From Lachnospiraceae bacterium (GTDB taxonomy: Bacteria; Bacillota; Clostridia; Lachnospirales; Lachnospiraceae), in assembly GCA_024698715.1 (NCBI GenBank), contig JAILRA010000044.1, forward strand, positions 1 through 49,168: 49,168 nt of DNA, given 5' to 3'. Position numbers and translations under genes: made by a program. The notes under the pieces are model-generated. The model was not told the origin of the DNA and did not search any database. It worked only from the letters and a program-made list of their open reading frames with translations. Shown here piece after piece: positions 42,978 through 49,168 of the stretch. The first letter of the stretch is position 1, and each line of letters begins with the position of its first letter.

Positions 42978-43010
42978 TTGCAACAAGTGTCTTCTTTTTT
43001 GCAACAAGTG
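42978..43010 (+). promoter_or_regulatory. 12-bp direct repeats 21 bp apart, candidate LytTR operator
   Basis: TTGCAACAAGTG occurs exactly at 42978-42989 and at 42999-43010. LytTR-type regulators bind direct repeats of about 9 bases with 12-13 bases between, which matches this period. A possible -10 (TATGCT, 43044-43049) has no good -35, as expected for an activated promoter. A LytTR gene is the second gene of the operon that follows. Confidence 0.55.
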
Positions 43011-43078
43011 AGTGAGAGGATGGATAACTGCAGGGCGTTCCTGTATGCTAAACAAAAACAGCATGGAGGAATTATCTT

Positions 43079-44428
43079 ATGAAAAAACGCATTGCTGCTT
43101 CGATTATATCTTTTATCCTTATAACTCTGTTTCCGTTTATGAGAGTTTCGGCTTACGAAAACGTTACCAAACAGCTTGTTTCGGAATTTCAGAAAGAAAC
43201 GAAATGCAAAAATGTGAGTGTTGCCGTTTTCAATAACGGAGAAACGACATTTTACGGGGATTCGAAAACCTTATATCAGATAGGTTCGATGACGAAAGCA
43301 TTTACTGGCCTGGCGATACAAAAACTCATAACAGAAGGCAAAATATCGGAGAATGATATTATATCGGATCACATTCCCGGATTCGAAGCATTTTACGGTC
43401 CTTCGAAAGTTTCGATATCGATACAGGATCTTGTCGAACAAAAAAGCGGATTCACCAACAGCGAAAAAGACTATCCTTCGGCTGATGAAAACATGACTTT
43501 GGAAGAATGGGCTGATAGCATTTCCGGAAAAGAACTGAAAAGCCTTCCCGGAACAGAATATGCTTATTCGAATTTAAACTATAATCTTTTGGGACTTATC
43601 ATTGAAGAAACTACGGGTATGACTTATAAAGATTATATGGAAAAAGAGATACTCATTCCGTTGGGTTTGGCAAACACTTTCGTTGGAGAACCTGCTTATG
43701 GAAATGTTACGGAAGGATCAAGACTCGGATATCGTAACGCGTTCCGATATTCGATCCCTGTCAGAGAAGCCAGCATTCCCGCAGGATATTTTTATTCCGA
43801 TTCCGAAGATATGGCAAGATGGATCGGTATATGGACAGGAAGCATTGAGATTCCGGAAGAATTATCCCAGGCGGTTGAAAATACGAAAAAGCAGCTTGGC
43901 AAAACAGGAGATTACGCTTACGGATGGGAATTGTTTGAGGGTGATGTCATAGGACATTCAGGCGGTACGCCCAATTATTCTTCAAGAATAGTTTTTTCGG
44001 AAAAGGACGGAATCGGTGCAGTTGTTTTATGTAATATGAATGTGGCTGCATCCACGGACAGTTTGTGCAATAATATATTTGAAAGTCTTAAAGGAAATGA
44101 AAAGAAATCGATAGCCCGGGATGTGTGGACAGTTTTTGATATTATTTTTTCAATAGTTTCGATCACAGGACTTTTGATATTCGCAGCTGTTTTATTCATA
44201 AAGAAAAGAGTTATTCTTATAGTAACGGATGCATTGATCATACTTTTGTTTGCTTTGATAATGATCCTGTTTCCGATCATTTTCCAGGCGGACTTAAAAG
44301 ACATTATGTTTACATGGGCACCATGGAGCCTTACGGGCGCTTTGATGATCATGGCAGTCGATATTTTTGAAACAAGCATAAGAATTTTGTCGGTAAAAAA
44401 ACATGCGAGTGATAACAAGACAGGTTGA
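43079..44428 (+). CDS. Class C beta-lactamase-like serine hydrolase with C-terminal membrane helices
   Basis: 449 aa, with GGAGGA upstream. A signal peptide (KRIAASIISFILITLFPFMRVSA) is followed by the serine hydrolase domain: SMTK with Ser70 and Lys73, YSN at 163-165, and GHSGGTPNY as the third motif. The last 110 residues hold three hydrophobic helices (DIIFSIVSITGLLIFAAVLF onward). Such proteins act as D-alanyl peptidases, esterases or beta-lactamases; resistance is not implied. The 3' end overlaps the LytTR gene by 26 bases. Confidence 0.9.
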   Translation: MKKRIAASIISFILITLFPFMRVSAYENVTKQLVSEFQKETKCKNVSVAVFNNGETTFYGDSKTLYQIGSMTKAFTGLAIQKLITEGKISENDIISDHIPGFEAFYGPSKVSISIQDLVEQKSGFTNSEKDYPSADENMTLEEWADSISGKELKSLPGTEYAYSNLNYNLLGLIIEETTGMTYKDYMEKEILIPLGLANTFVGEPAYGNVTEGSRLGYRNAFRYSIPVREASIPAGYFYSDSEDMARWIGIWTGSIEIPEELSQAVENTKKQLGKTGDYAYGWELFEGDVIGHSGGTPNYSSRIVFSEKDGIGAVVLCNMNVAASTDSLCNNIFESLKGNEKKSIARDVWTVFDIIFSIVSITGLLIFAAVLFIKKRVILIVTDALIILLFALIMILFPIIFQADLKDIMFTWAPWSLTGALMIMAVDIFETSIRILSVKKHASDNKTG

Positions 44429-44846
44429 AAATCAGCCTTTGACGGTAATAATAGAATATCCGGAATATGATAAATCCGCATCGGATCTGATCAGGAAGAT
44501 CAACAATCTGAATTTTCGCTTTACGGCGTTTGACGAAGAAAAGCAGATAAGGATCGATTTGTCGGATGTTTATTATATTGAAAACGTTGAAAGGAAAATG
44601 TTCATTTATACCGAGAAAGAAGTATATCGGTTTAATTCCACCATGTCGGAGATCGAAGAAATGATCAAAGAAACCGATATGGTCCGTATATCCAGAACAT
44701 GCATTATGAATACAATTCATCTGAAAGAGATACGTCAGGTGAAGAACAGTCATCTGGAAGCAGTGATGGATAACGATGAGATGCTTATTGTTTCGAGAAA
44801 ATACTTACGGGACATTAAAAGTGTTTTCAAGAGGGGGGAAGTATGA
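44403..44846 (+). CDS. LytTR-domain transcriptional regulator
   Basis: 147 aa. The LytTR DNA-binding domain occupies about 45-140: IRIDLSDVYYIENVERKMFIY, MVRISRTCIMNTIHLKEIRQV and VSRKYLRDIKSVFKRG. The short N-terminal part is not a response-regulator receiver, so no phosphorylation is expected. The start lies inside the serine hydrolase gene, and the stop overlaps the DUF3021 start by 4 bases (ATGA). Regulators of this kind pair with DUF3021 membrane proteins, which probably control them. Confidence 0.9.
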   Translation: MRVITRQVENQPLTVIIEYPEYDKSASDLIRKINNLNFRFTAFDEEKQIRIDLSDVYYIENVERKMFIYTEKEVYRFNSTMSEIEEMIKETDMVRISRTCIMNTIHLKEIRQVKNSHLEAVMDNDEMLIVSRKYLRDIKSVFKRGEV

Positions 44847-45250
44847 AAAAGGTTTTAAGAGATACATGCCTTCTGGCATCGTTGATGATATTGTCGGTAT
44901 TCGGACTGTCGATCATATGGTCCGGTATCACTGCTGAGATCAAACTTGTTTTTGAACTGTTTGGACTGGCTCTGATAATTTCGGTTTCGAATTATCTTTA
45001 TGATGAACTGGTTTCATTGTCGATTATTCTCAGTTATATAATAAAATATTTTCTGATTTCGGCGATCGTAATGCTCTTTGGATTTATTGTCGGATGGTTC
45101 TTCCCGAGCAATTTCTGGATGGTATTTATTTATGTAGGTGTCGTACTTCTGATGTCATATTTTCTTGACAGTTTCAGGATTAAAAAGGATATTGATTATA
45201 TCAACAAAAAAATAAGCAGCCGTGATAAAAAAATAGCTGAAGAAAAGTAA
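44843..45250 (+). CDS. DUF3021 membrane protein
   Basis: 135 aa with four membrane helices: CLLASLMILSVFGLSIIW, LVFELFGLALIISVSNYLYD, FLISAIVMLFGFIVGWF and WMVFIYVGVVLLMSYFLD. A charged tail follows. GAGGGGGGAAGT precedes the start. LytTR and DUF3021 genes are a known pair in Bacillota, in which the membrane protein is thought to sense and hold the regulator. Overlap of 4 bases with the LytTR gene. Confidence 0.88.
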   Translation: MKKVLRDTCLLASLMILSVFGLSIIWSGITAEIKLVFELFGLALIISVSNYLYDELVSLSIILSYIIKYFLISAIVMLFGFIVGWFFPSNFWMVFIYVGVVLLMSYFLDSFRIKKDIDYINKKISSRDKKIAEEK

Positions 45251-45291
45251 CTCGAAAACATTGGATCAGCAGAAAGAAACGAGGCAGACAA

Positions 45292-45924
45292 ATGGAAAGA
45301 AGAATGAAGGTTTTAATGTTGAACGGTAGTCCGAGAGAAAACGGAAATATTGCTCTGGCATTTAAGGAAATGGAAAAAGTTTTTGAAGAAAACAATTTCG
45401 AATACGAAAATATTCTTCTCGGACGAAAAGATATCAGAGGATGTATCGCATGTGAAAAATGTCGCGAAAACGGCAAATGTGTTTTTGATGATATCGTGAA
45501 TGAGATTGCGATAAAATTTGAAGAAGCTGATGGTATCGTGATCGGTGCACCCGTTTATTACGGTTCTGCGAACGGCACACTCATGTCGGCTCTTCAGAGA
45601 CTTTTTTACAGCTCTCATTTTGATAAGAGCATGAAGGTCGGTGCAAGTGTTGTAAGTGCAAGAAGATCGGGCTGTACCGCAACGTTTGACGAGCTTAATA
45701 AATTCTTCACTCTTTCAAATATGCCTATTGTTTCAAGTCAGTACTGGAACAATATTTACGGTTGGGAACCCGGCGAAGCAGAGGTTGATTATGAGGGAAG
45801 ACAGGTTATGAGAATGCTTGCAAAGAACATGGTATTTCTTATTAACAGCATTGCTCTCGGAAAAGAAAAATTTGGTATTCCGAATCTTGATGAAGAACGT
45901 GTATGGACAAATTTCACAAGATAA
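45292..45924 (+). CDS. Flavodoxin-fold NAD(P)H-dependent oxidoreductase
   Basis: 210 aa. VLMLNGSPRENGNIALAF is the FMN phosphate loop, GCIACEKCRENGKC is the cysteine-rich segment seen in iron-sulfur flavoproteins, and VIGAPVYYGSANGTLMSALQ is the isoalloxazine-binding region. It probably reduces quinones, azo compounds or similar. GAGG precedes ATG 45292; ATG 45304 is an alternative. Confidence 0.88.
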   Translation: MERRMKVLMLNGSPRENGNIALAFKEMEKVFEENNFEYENILLGRKDIRGCIACEKCRENGKCVFDDIVNEIAIKFEEADGIVIGAPVYYGSANGTLMSALQRLFYSSHFDKSMKVGASVVSARRSGCTATFDELNKFFTLSNMPIVSSQYWNNIYGWEPGEAEVDYEGRQVMRMLAKNMVFLINSIALGKEKFGIPNLDEERVWTNFTR

Positions 45925-45925
45925 C

Positions 45926-45954
45926 TTGACCATTCACCATAATGGAATTATTAT
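45926..45954 (+). promoter_or_regulatory. Sigma-A-like promoter of the Lys/Ala-tailed protein gene
   Basis: TTGACC (45926-45931) and TATTAT (45949-45954) are exactly 17 bases apart. The box begins directly after the stop of the oxidoreductase gene. GAGGAGG lies 8-14 bases before the start at 46009. Confidence 0.7.
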
Positions 45955-46008
45955 AGACATAATATTACAGTATATTTTACTTCTAAAATTATGAGGAGGA
46001 ATTAAATT

Positions 46009-46350
46009 ATGGCTGAAGTTAAAAAAGCTGCTGCAGCTAAAAAACCTGCAGCAAAGAAAACTACAGAGAAGAAGGCAGCTCCTGCAAAGGCAGCAGCAAA
46101 GAAGGAAACTGCAAAGAAGGCAGCTCCTGCAAAGAAGGCAGCTCCCGCTAAAAAGGCAGCAGCAAAGAAGGCAGCTCCCGCAAAGAAACCCGTTGCTAAA
46201 CTCGGAAAGATCGTATTTGAGTTTGACGGACAGCAGATCGATTTCAAGGCTATTGAAAAGAAGGCTGCTAAACTTGGCGGTGACGTTTATGTAGTAGCTT
46301 CCGAAAAGAAGATCTTTGATGCTGAAGGCAAATCTGTAGATTTATTCTAA
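46009..46350 (+). CDS. DUF6465-type protein with histone-H1-like Lys/Ala/Pro tail
   Basis: 113 aa. Residues 1-63 consist almost only of Lys, Ala, Pro, Thr and Glu in repeated KKAAPAKK units, strongly basic and probably disordered, as in bacterial H1-like nucleoid proteins. Residues 66-113 form a small domain (KIVFEFDGQQIDFKAIEKKA, DVYVVASEKKIFDAEG, ending VDLF) that I recall as DUF6465. The repeats are seen as AAGAAGGCAGCTCC words in DNA. A strong promoter, ribosome site and terminator suggest a monocistronic, well-expressed gene. A DNA- or RNA-binding role is inferred from the tail. Confidence 0.8.
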   Translation: MAEVKKAAAAKKPAAKKTTEKKAAPAKAAAKKETAKKAAPAKKAAPAKKAAAKKAAPAKKPVAKLGKIVFEFDGQQIDFKAIEKKAAKLGGDVYVVASEKKIFDAEGKSVDLF

Positions 46351-46373
46351 TTTAATATTCTGCAATATGAAAC

Positions 46374-46417
46374 AAGCAGATCATTGAATGTTTATCATTT
46401 CGGTGGTCTGCTTTTTT
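46374..46417 (+). terminator. Terminator after the Lys/Ala-tailed protein gene
   Basis: AAGCAGATCA (46374-46383) pairs with TGGTCTGCTT (46404-46413), with one G-T pair, and is followed by six T. It ends the single-gene unit 46009-46350. Confidence 0.8.
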
Positions 46418-46467
46418 GTATCCGTTTTATCGGACAGCGGATCAGTTGCACAATAAAATTCATTATA

Positions 46468-46497
46468 TTGGTAACAAAGGACGGATTATGGTATAAT
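46468..46497 (+). promoter_or_regulatory. Promoter of the GGDEF-EAL gene
   Basis: TTGGTA (46468-46473) and TATAAT (46492-46497) are 18 bases apart, preceding a leader of about 105 bases to GTG 46610. The ATG at 46514 would have a leader of only about 10 bases and no ribosome site. Confidence 0.5.
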
Positions 46498-46609
46498 ATT
46501 ATTTTGTTAAAAGATGTACACCTATAGTATTTTCGGCTTTGAAATTTTTGACTCGAATGAACTTTCAAAAAGATTTGCCAATGCGGCATTTCGTTTCCGG
46601 AGGGACGTT

Positions 46610-48838
46610 GTGGATTTTCAGAGTATTGTAGATTCTTTATTTGTACCGACCTGTATAGTTTCAGTAGAAAGAAAACCGGATGGCAGATACGGGGTTATGC
46701 GTATCGTTGCCGCAAACCAAAAATATATTGATATTCTTGCAGTGCGTGTAATACCGGGCGAATCCGGGAATTCAGTTTATTCTTTTGTTCCGAATCAAGT
46801 TTACACGGAGTATTTCCCGCAGAATATAAATTTTGAAGATGTATGCTTTAATGCAGCAGTATTAAAAAAAGAGATTCACACATATGCGCACATATATAAT
46901 GTCGAAGTGTGGTTTGATATATATGCTCTGCCGCTTGAGCATGAAGACGGCGACATATGTTACTGTACATACACTACCATTATGAATACCGACGCGGTAT
47001 CTCTTTTGGATACATACAACTCTTCCAGAACTTCAAATGATATTCTTAAAACCTGCATTAAACTTCATAAAGCCAACAACCTGAAAGAGGCGATGGAAAG
47101 TGTTATTGCGGAGATTCGTCTTATCTGCAAGGCGGAGGGATGCACCGTGCTTCTTTTGAATCATGAGGAAGAAGAGTTTTCCATTCTTGCCACCAATTAT
47201 GTTCCGAACAGTACCATAAAGCGTGTTACCGAATTTGAAGGATATTATAAGATTGCAAATTCCTGGAAGGATATGATCGGCGAAGAAGGTGACTGTATTA
47301 TAGTCAGGAACGAAGAAGAAATGGATAACATAAGGATTATCAATAATCCCTGGTATCTGACACTTGTCGAAGCAGGCGTTAAGAGTGTAGTACTTTTCCC
47401 GCTTCGTCAGGGCAATGAACTGCTCGGTTTTATCTGGGCTGTGAATTTCGATATCGAGAATACGAGACAGATCAAGGAAACACTGGAACTGACAACCTTT
47501 TTCCTTTCTTCGCATATTGCAAGATATCAAATTTTTCAGCGTTTAAAACAGATGAGTTATACCGATTCCCTCACGGGTTTGCCGAACCGTTTTGCACTGA
47601 CTGAATATATTTCCAATCTAATCGAAAAGAAAGAAAAATTCGCAGCCTTATCAATCGATCTGAATGATTTCAAACATATTAACGATACCCTCGGATTTGA
47701 TGCCGGAAACAGGGTTTTGATCGAAGTGACAAAACGTTGGAAAGAGGCGTCCGAAAAAGGATCATCGGATATAGAAAAATATCTTACATGTATCGGCGGT
47801 GATGAATTCTTCATCGTCATCAGCGGGTATAAAAACGAAGAAGAACTTAAAGAAGTGGTGACCGGATACGATGAAGCACTTACGGAGAATCTCACCGTTG
47901 ATGGTTGCGACCTTTACGTTTCCGCAAGTTTCGGATATGCCGAATATCCCACTGATGCCGACAATGTCGATGCACTCATATCACATGCCAATGCGGCAAT
48001 GAATGAGGTAAAAAAAGCAAACAGCAGTGAACATATCTTAAAGTTTACGCCTGATATCCTTAGAGACGAACATATACTCGAGATCGAAAATCTGATAAGA
48101 AACGCTCTCGATAACGATACGATATATTTTAATCTTCAGCCTCAGTATGATATGGATCACAAGCTTCGAGGCTTTGAATCTCTGGCACGTATGAAAGACA
48201 GCGAAGGCAATGTCATAAGTCCCGGAGAGTTCATTCCCGTTGCCGAAAAGATCGGTCTTATCGACAGAGTGGACGGAACTGTAGCAAGAAAAGCAGCTAT
48301 GTTTTTCGGAAAGCTCCTTCAAAAAACAGATGCCAAAATGACGTTAAGTCTTAACGCATCCGTTCGTCACCTTATGAAGAGCGATTTCCTTGACGAGATA
48401 CGTCAGATCCTAAAAGACAGCGGTATTCCTGCCAATCAGCTCGAAATAGAGATCACGGAATCCATCATGATCGATTCCGTTGACAAGGCACTCAGATGCA
48501 TAGATGAACTTAAGAAAATGGGAATACAGATCGCGATCGATGATTTCGGTACGGGTTATTCCTCGCTCAGTTATCTGAACAGATTCCCCGCGGATCTTCT
48601 TAAAATCGATAAATCATTTATTGATGCCATGAATACGGGTGATTCCTGCAGACAGTATGTTGCTGCTATTATTTCAATGGGACATGTCATGGGATTTGAC
48701 GTAATATCGGAAGGTGTTGAAGAGTTGAGACAGCTCGAAACACTTAAAGACATCGGATGTGATTTTGTACAGGGATTTATCTGGGGACGTCCGTTATCGG
48801 AAGAAGAAGTGGAAAAGCTCGTTGCCGGTATCAACTGA
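46610..48838 (+). CDS. GAF-GGDEF-EAL cyclic-di-GMP turnover protein
   Basis: 742 aa from GTG 46610, chosen because CGGAGGG lies 6 bases upstream; the frame is open to ATG 46514, which has no such site. Residues 1-130 are PAS-like (MDFQSIVDSL, IVAANQKYIDI). A GAF domain follows (about 145-310, CKAEGCTVLLLNHEEEEF, KSVVLFPLRQGNELLGFIWA). GGDEF (about 325-490) has an intact IGGDEF. EAL (about 500-740) has GFESLARM (ESL for EAL), ITESIM, DDFGTGYSSL, LKIDKSFID, SEGVEE and VQGF, the catalytic set. Both activities are possible. No membrane helix was seen, so it is probably cytoplasmic. Confidence 0.92.
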   Translation: MDFQSIVDSLFVPTCIVSVERKPDGRYGVMRIVAANQKYIDILAVRVIPGESGNSVYSFVPNQVYTEYFPQNINFEDVCFNAAVLKKEIHTYAHIYNVEVWFDIYALPLEHEDGDICYCTYTTIMNTDAVSLLDTYNSSRTSNDILKTCIKLHKANNLKEAMESVIAEIRLICKAEGCTVLLLNHEEEEFSILATNYVPNSTIKRVTEFEGYYKIANSWKDMIGEEGDCIIVRNEEEMDNIRIINNPWYLTLVEAGVKSVVLFPLRQGNELLGFIWAVNFDIENTRQIKETLELTTFFLSSHIARYQIFQRLKQMSYTDSLTGLPNRFALTEYISNLIEKKEKFAALSIDLNDFKHINDTLGFDAGNRVLIEVTKRWKEASEKGSSDIEKYLTCIGGDEFFIVISGYKNEEELKEVVTGYDEALTENLTVDGCDLYVSASFGYAEYPTDADNVDALISHANAAMNEVKKANSSEHILKFTPDILRDEHILEIENLIRNALDNDTIYFNLQPQYDMDHKLRGFESLARMKDSEGNVISPGEFIPVAEKIGLIDRVDGTVARKAAMFFGKLLQKTDAKMTLSLNASVRHLMKSDFLDEIRQILKDSGIPANQLEIEITESIMIDSVDKALRCIDELKKMGIQIAIDDFGTGYSSLSYLNRFPADLLKIDKSFIDAMNTGDSCRQYVAAIISMGHVMGFDVISEGVEELRQLETLKDIGCDFVQGFIWGRPLSEEEVEKLVAGIN

Positions 48839-48973
48839 AAAATCACTGACCTAATTTGCTGTGCATGATTGTTTTATATTGTTTATTTTTCCGATAATGA
48901 TGTTTTGGATTTTTACGGATATGGTATTATCAGTATAAATAAACAGGGAGAATTCAACAAAGGAGGGATTTGT

Positions 48974-49168
48974 ATGAGGATTTGCCCTAAATGTAAAGAA
49001 TCAGTCGGAGAAAGCTTACAGGAATGCCCTTTATGTAATTATCATTTTACTGATGAGGACAACGAAAGATTCAGAAAAGAAAAAGAAGAAATAGAACATG
49101 GTGAAGCAAAACAAATGGAATTGCTTCGTGCATCAAGAGCAAAAAAGAGAGTTATATATGCGGTTTTG
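48974..49168 (+). CDS. Zinc-ribbon protein, N-terminal part (cut by window edge)
   Basis: 65 codons are visible and the frame is open to the end of the window. AAGGAGGG precedes ATG 48974. The start has ICPKCKES...ECPLCNYHF, a zinc ribbon of the CxxC...CxxC type, followed by a charged helical stretch (NERFRKEKEEIEHGEAKQME). The last visible residues (KKRVIYAV) may begin a membrane helix. If so, it belongs with the other zinc-ribbon membrane proteins of this window. Confidence 0.7.
   Translation, partial: MRICPKCKESVGESLQECPLCNYHFTDEDNERFRKEKEEIEHGEAKQMELLRASRAKKRVIYAVL

Noticed and set aside
43079..44428. Antibiotic-resistance beta-lactamase
   Set aside because: The motifs also occur in peptidases and esterases, and the C-terminal membrane helices and LytTR operon point to an envelope role; resistance cannot be claimed.

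Overview
The window looks like chromosome of a low-to-mid GC clostridial Bacillota, most likely a Lachnospiraceae of the Butyrivibrio / Pseudobutyrivibrio type. The basis is family content (HydF, BMP-type nucleoside transporter, YhaO/YhaN pair, DUF6465 and DUF4298 domains, LytTR-DUF3021 pair, beta-glucan hydrolases, several GGDEF proteins), strong Shine-Dalgarno sites and sigma-A-like promoters. No rRNA, tRNA, CRISPR array, phage structural gene or transposase gene was seen.

Layout. 0.1-4.8 kb: an anchored NlpC/P60-like hydrolase, then a beta-glucan locus (secreted GH16 lipoprotein and cytoplasmic GH5, divergent from an AraC regulator), then an XRE-type regulator. 5.0-9.7 kb: a TraX-like membrane protein fused to a diguanylate cyclase, a small helical protein, HydF, and TruB overlapping HydF by one base. 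9.7-12.2 kb, minus strand: an OGG1-like glycosylase and a large polytopic membrane protein. 12.3-17.0 kb: a YhaO/YhaN-like nuclease-SMC pair, an anchored helical protein, and an MscL carrying a C-terminal zinc ribbon. 17.1-24.0 kb: xpt divergent from a nucleoside ABC importer (BMP lipoprotein, double ATPase, two permeases), followed by a hypothetical gene and a nicotinamidase-like amidase. 24.1-28.9 kb: a zinc-ribbon membrane protein and two tandem YfbK-like von Willebrand A proteins. 29.4-30.7 kb: a methyltransferase and an sce7726-family putative nuclease.

The main unexplained structure is a pair of related 0.61-0.66 kb non-coding repeat elements in opposite orientation, at about 30.72-31.33 kb and 41.70-42.36 kb. 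Each has a 27-bp repeat array, a conserved core, a 63/64-bp repeat array with CGCGCGTA/TACGCGCG inverted motifs, and a conserved distal end. The copy at 41.7 kb has matching ends (TATTCAC / GTGAATA), so the family may be a MITE-like non-autonomous mobile element. Between the copies lie about 10.4 kb: zinc-ribbon and vWA proteins, an alpha/beta hydrolase, a DUF4298-GNAT fusion, an M13 lipoprotein peptidase, a membrane protein, a diguanylate cyclase and a metallo-beta-lactamase-fold hydrolase. This segment could invert by recombination between the copies.

42.6-49.2 kb: a small HTH regulator with paired direct repeats at its promoter, a serine hydrolase-LytTR-DUF3021 operon preceded by 12-bp direct repeats spaced 21 bp (a likely LytTR site), a flavodoxin-like oxidoreductase, a protein with a histone-H1-like Lys/Ala/Pro tail, a GAF-GGDEF-EAL protein, and a zinc-ribbon gene cut by the window edge. 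Two themes recur: cyclic-di-GMP enzymes (three proteins) and membrane proteins with zinc ribbons (four here, plus the truncated last gene). All family assignments come from motif reading and recall, not from database searches.
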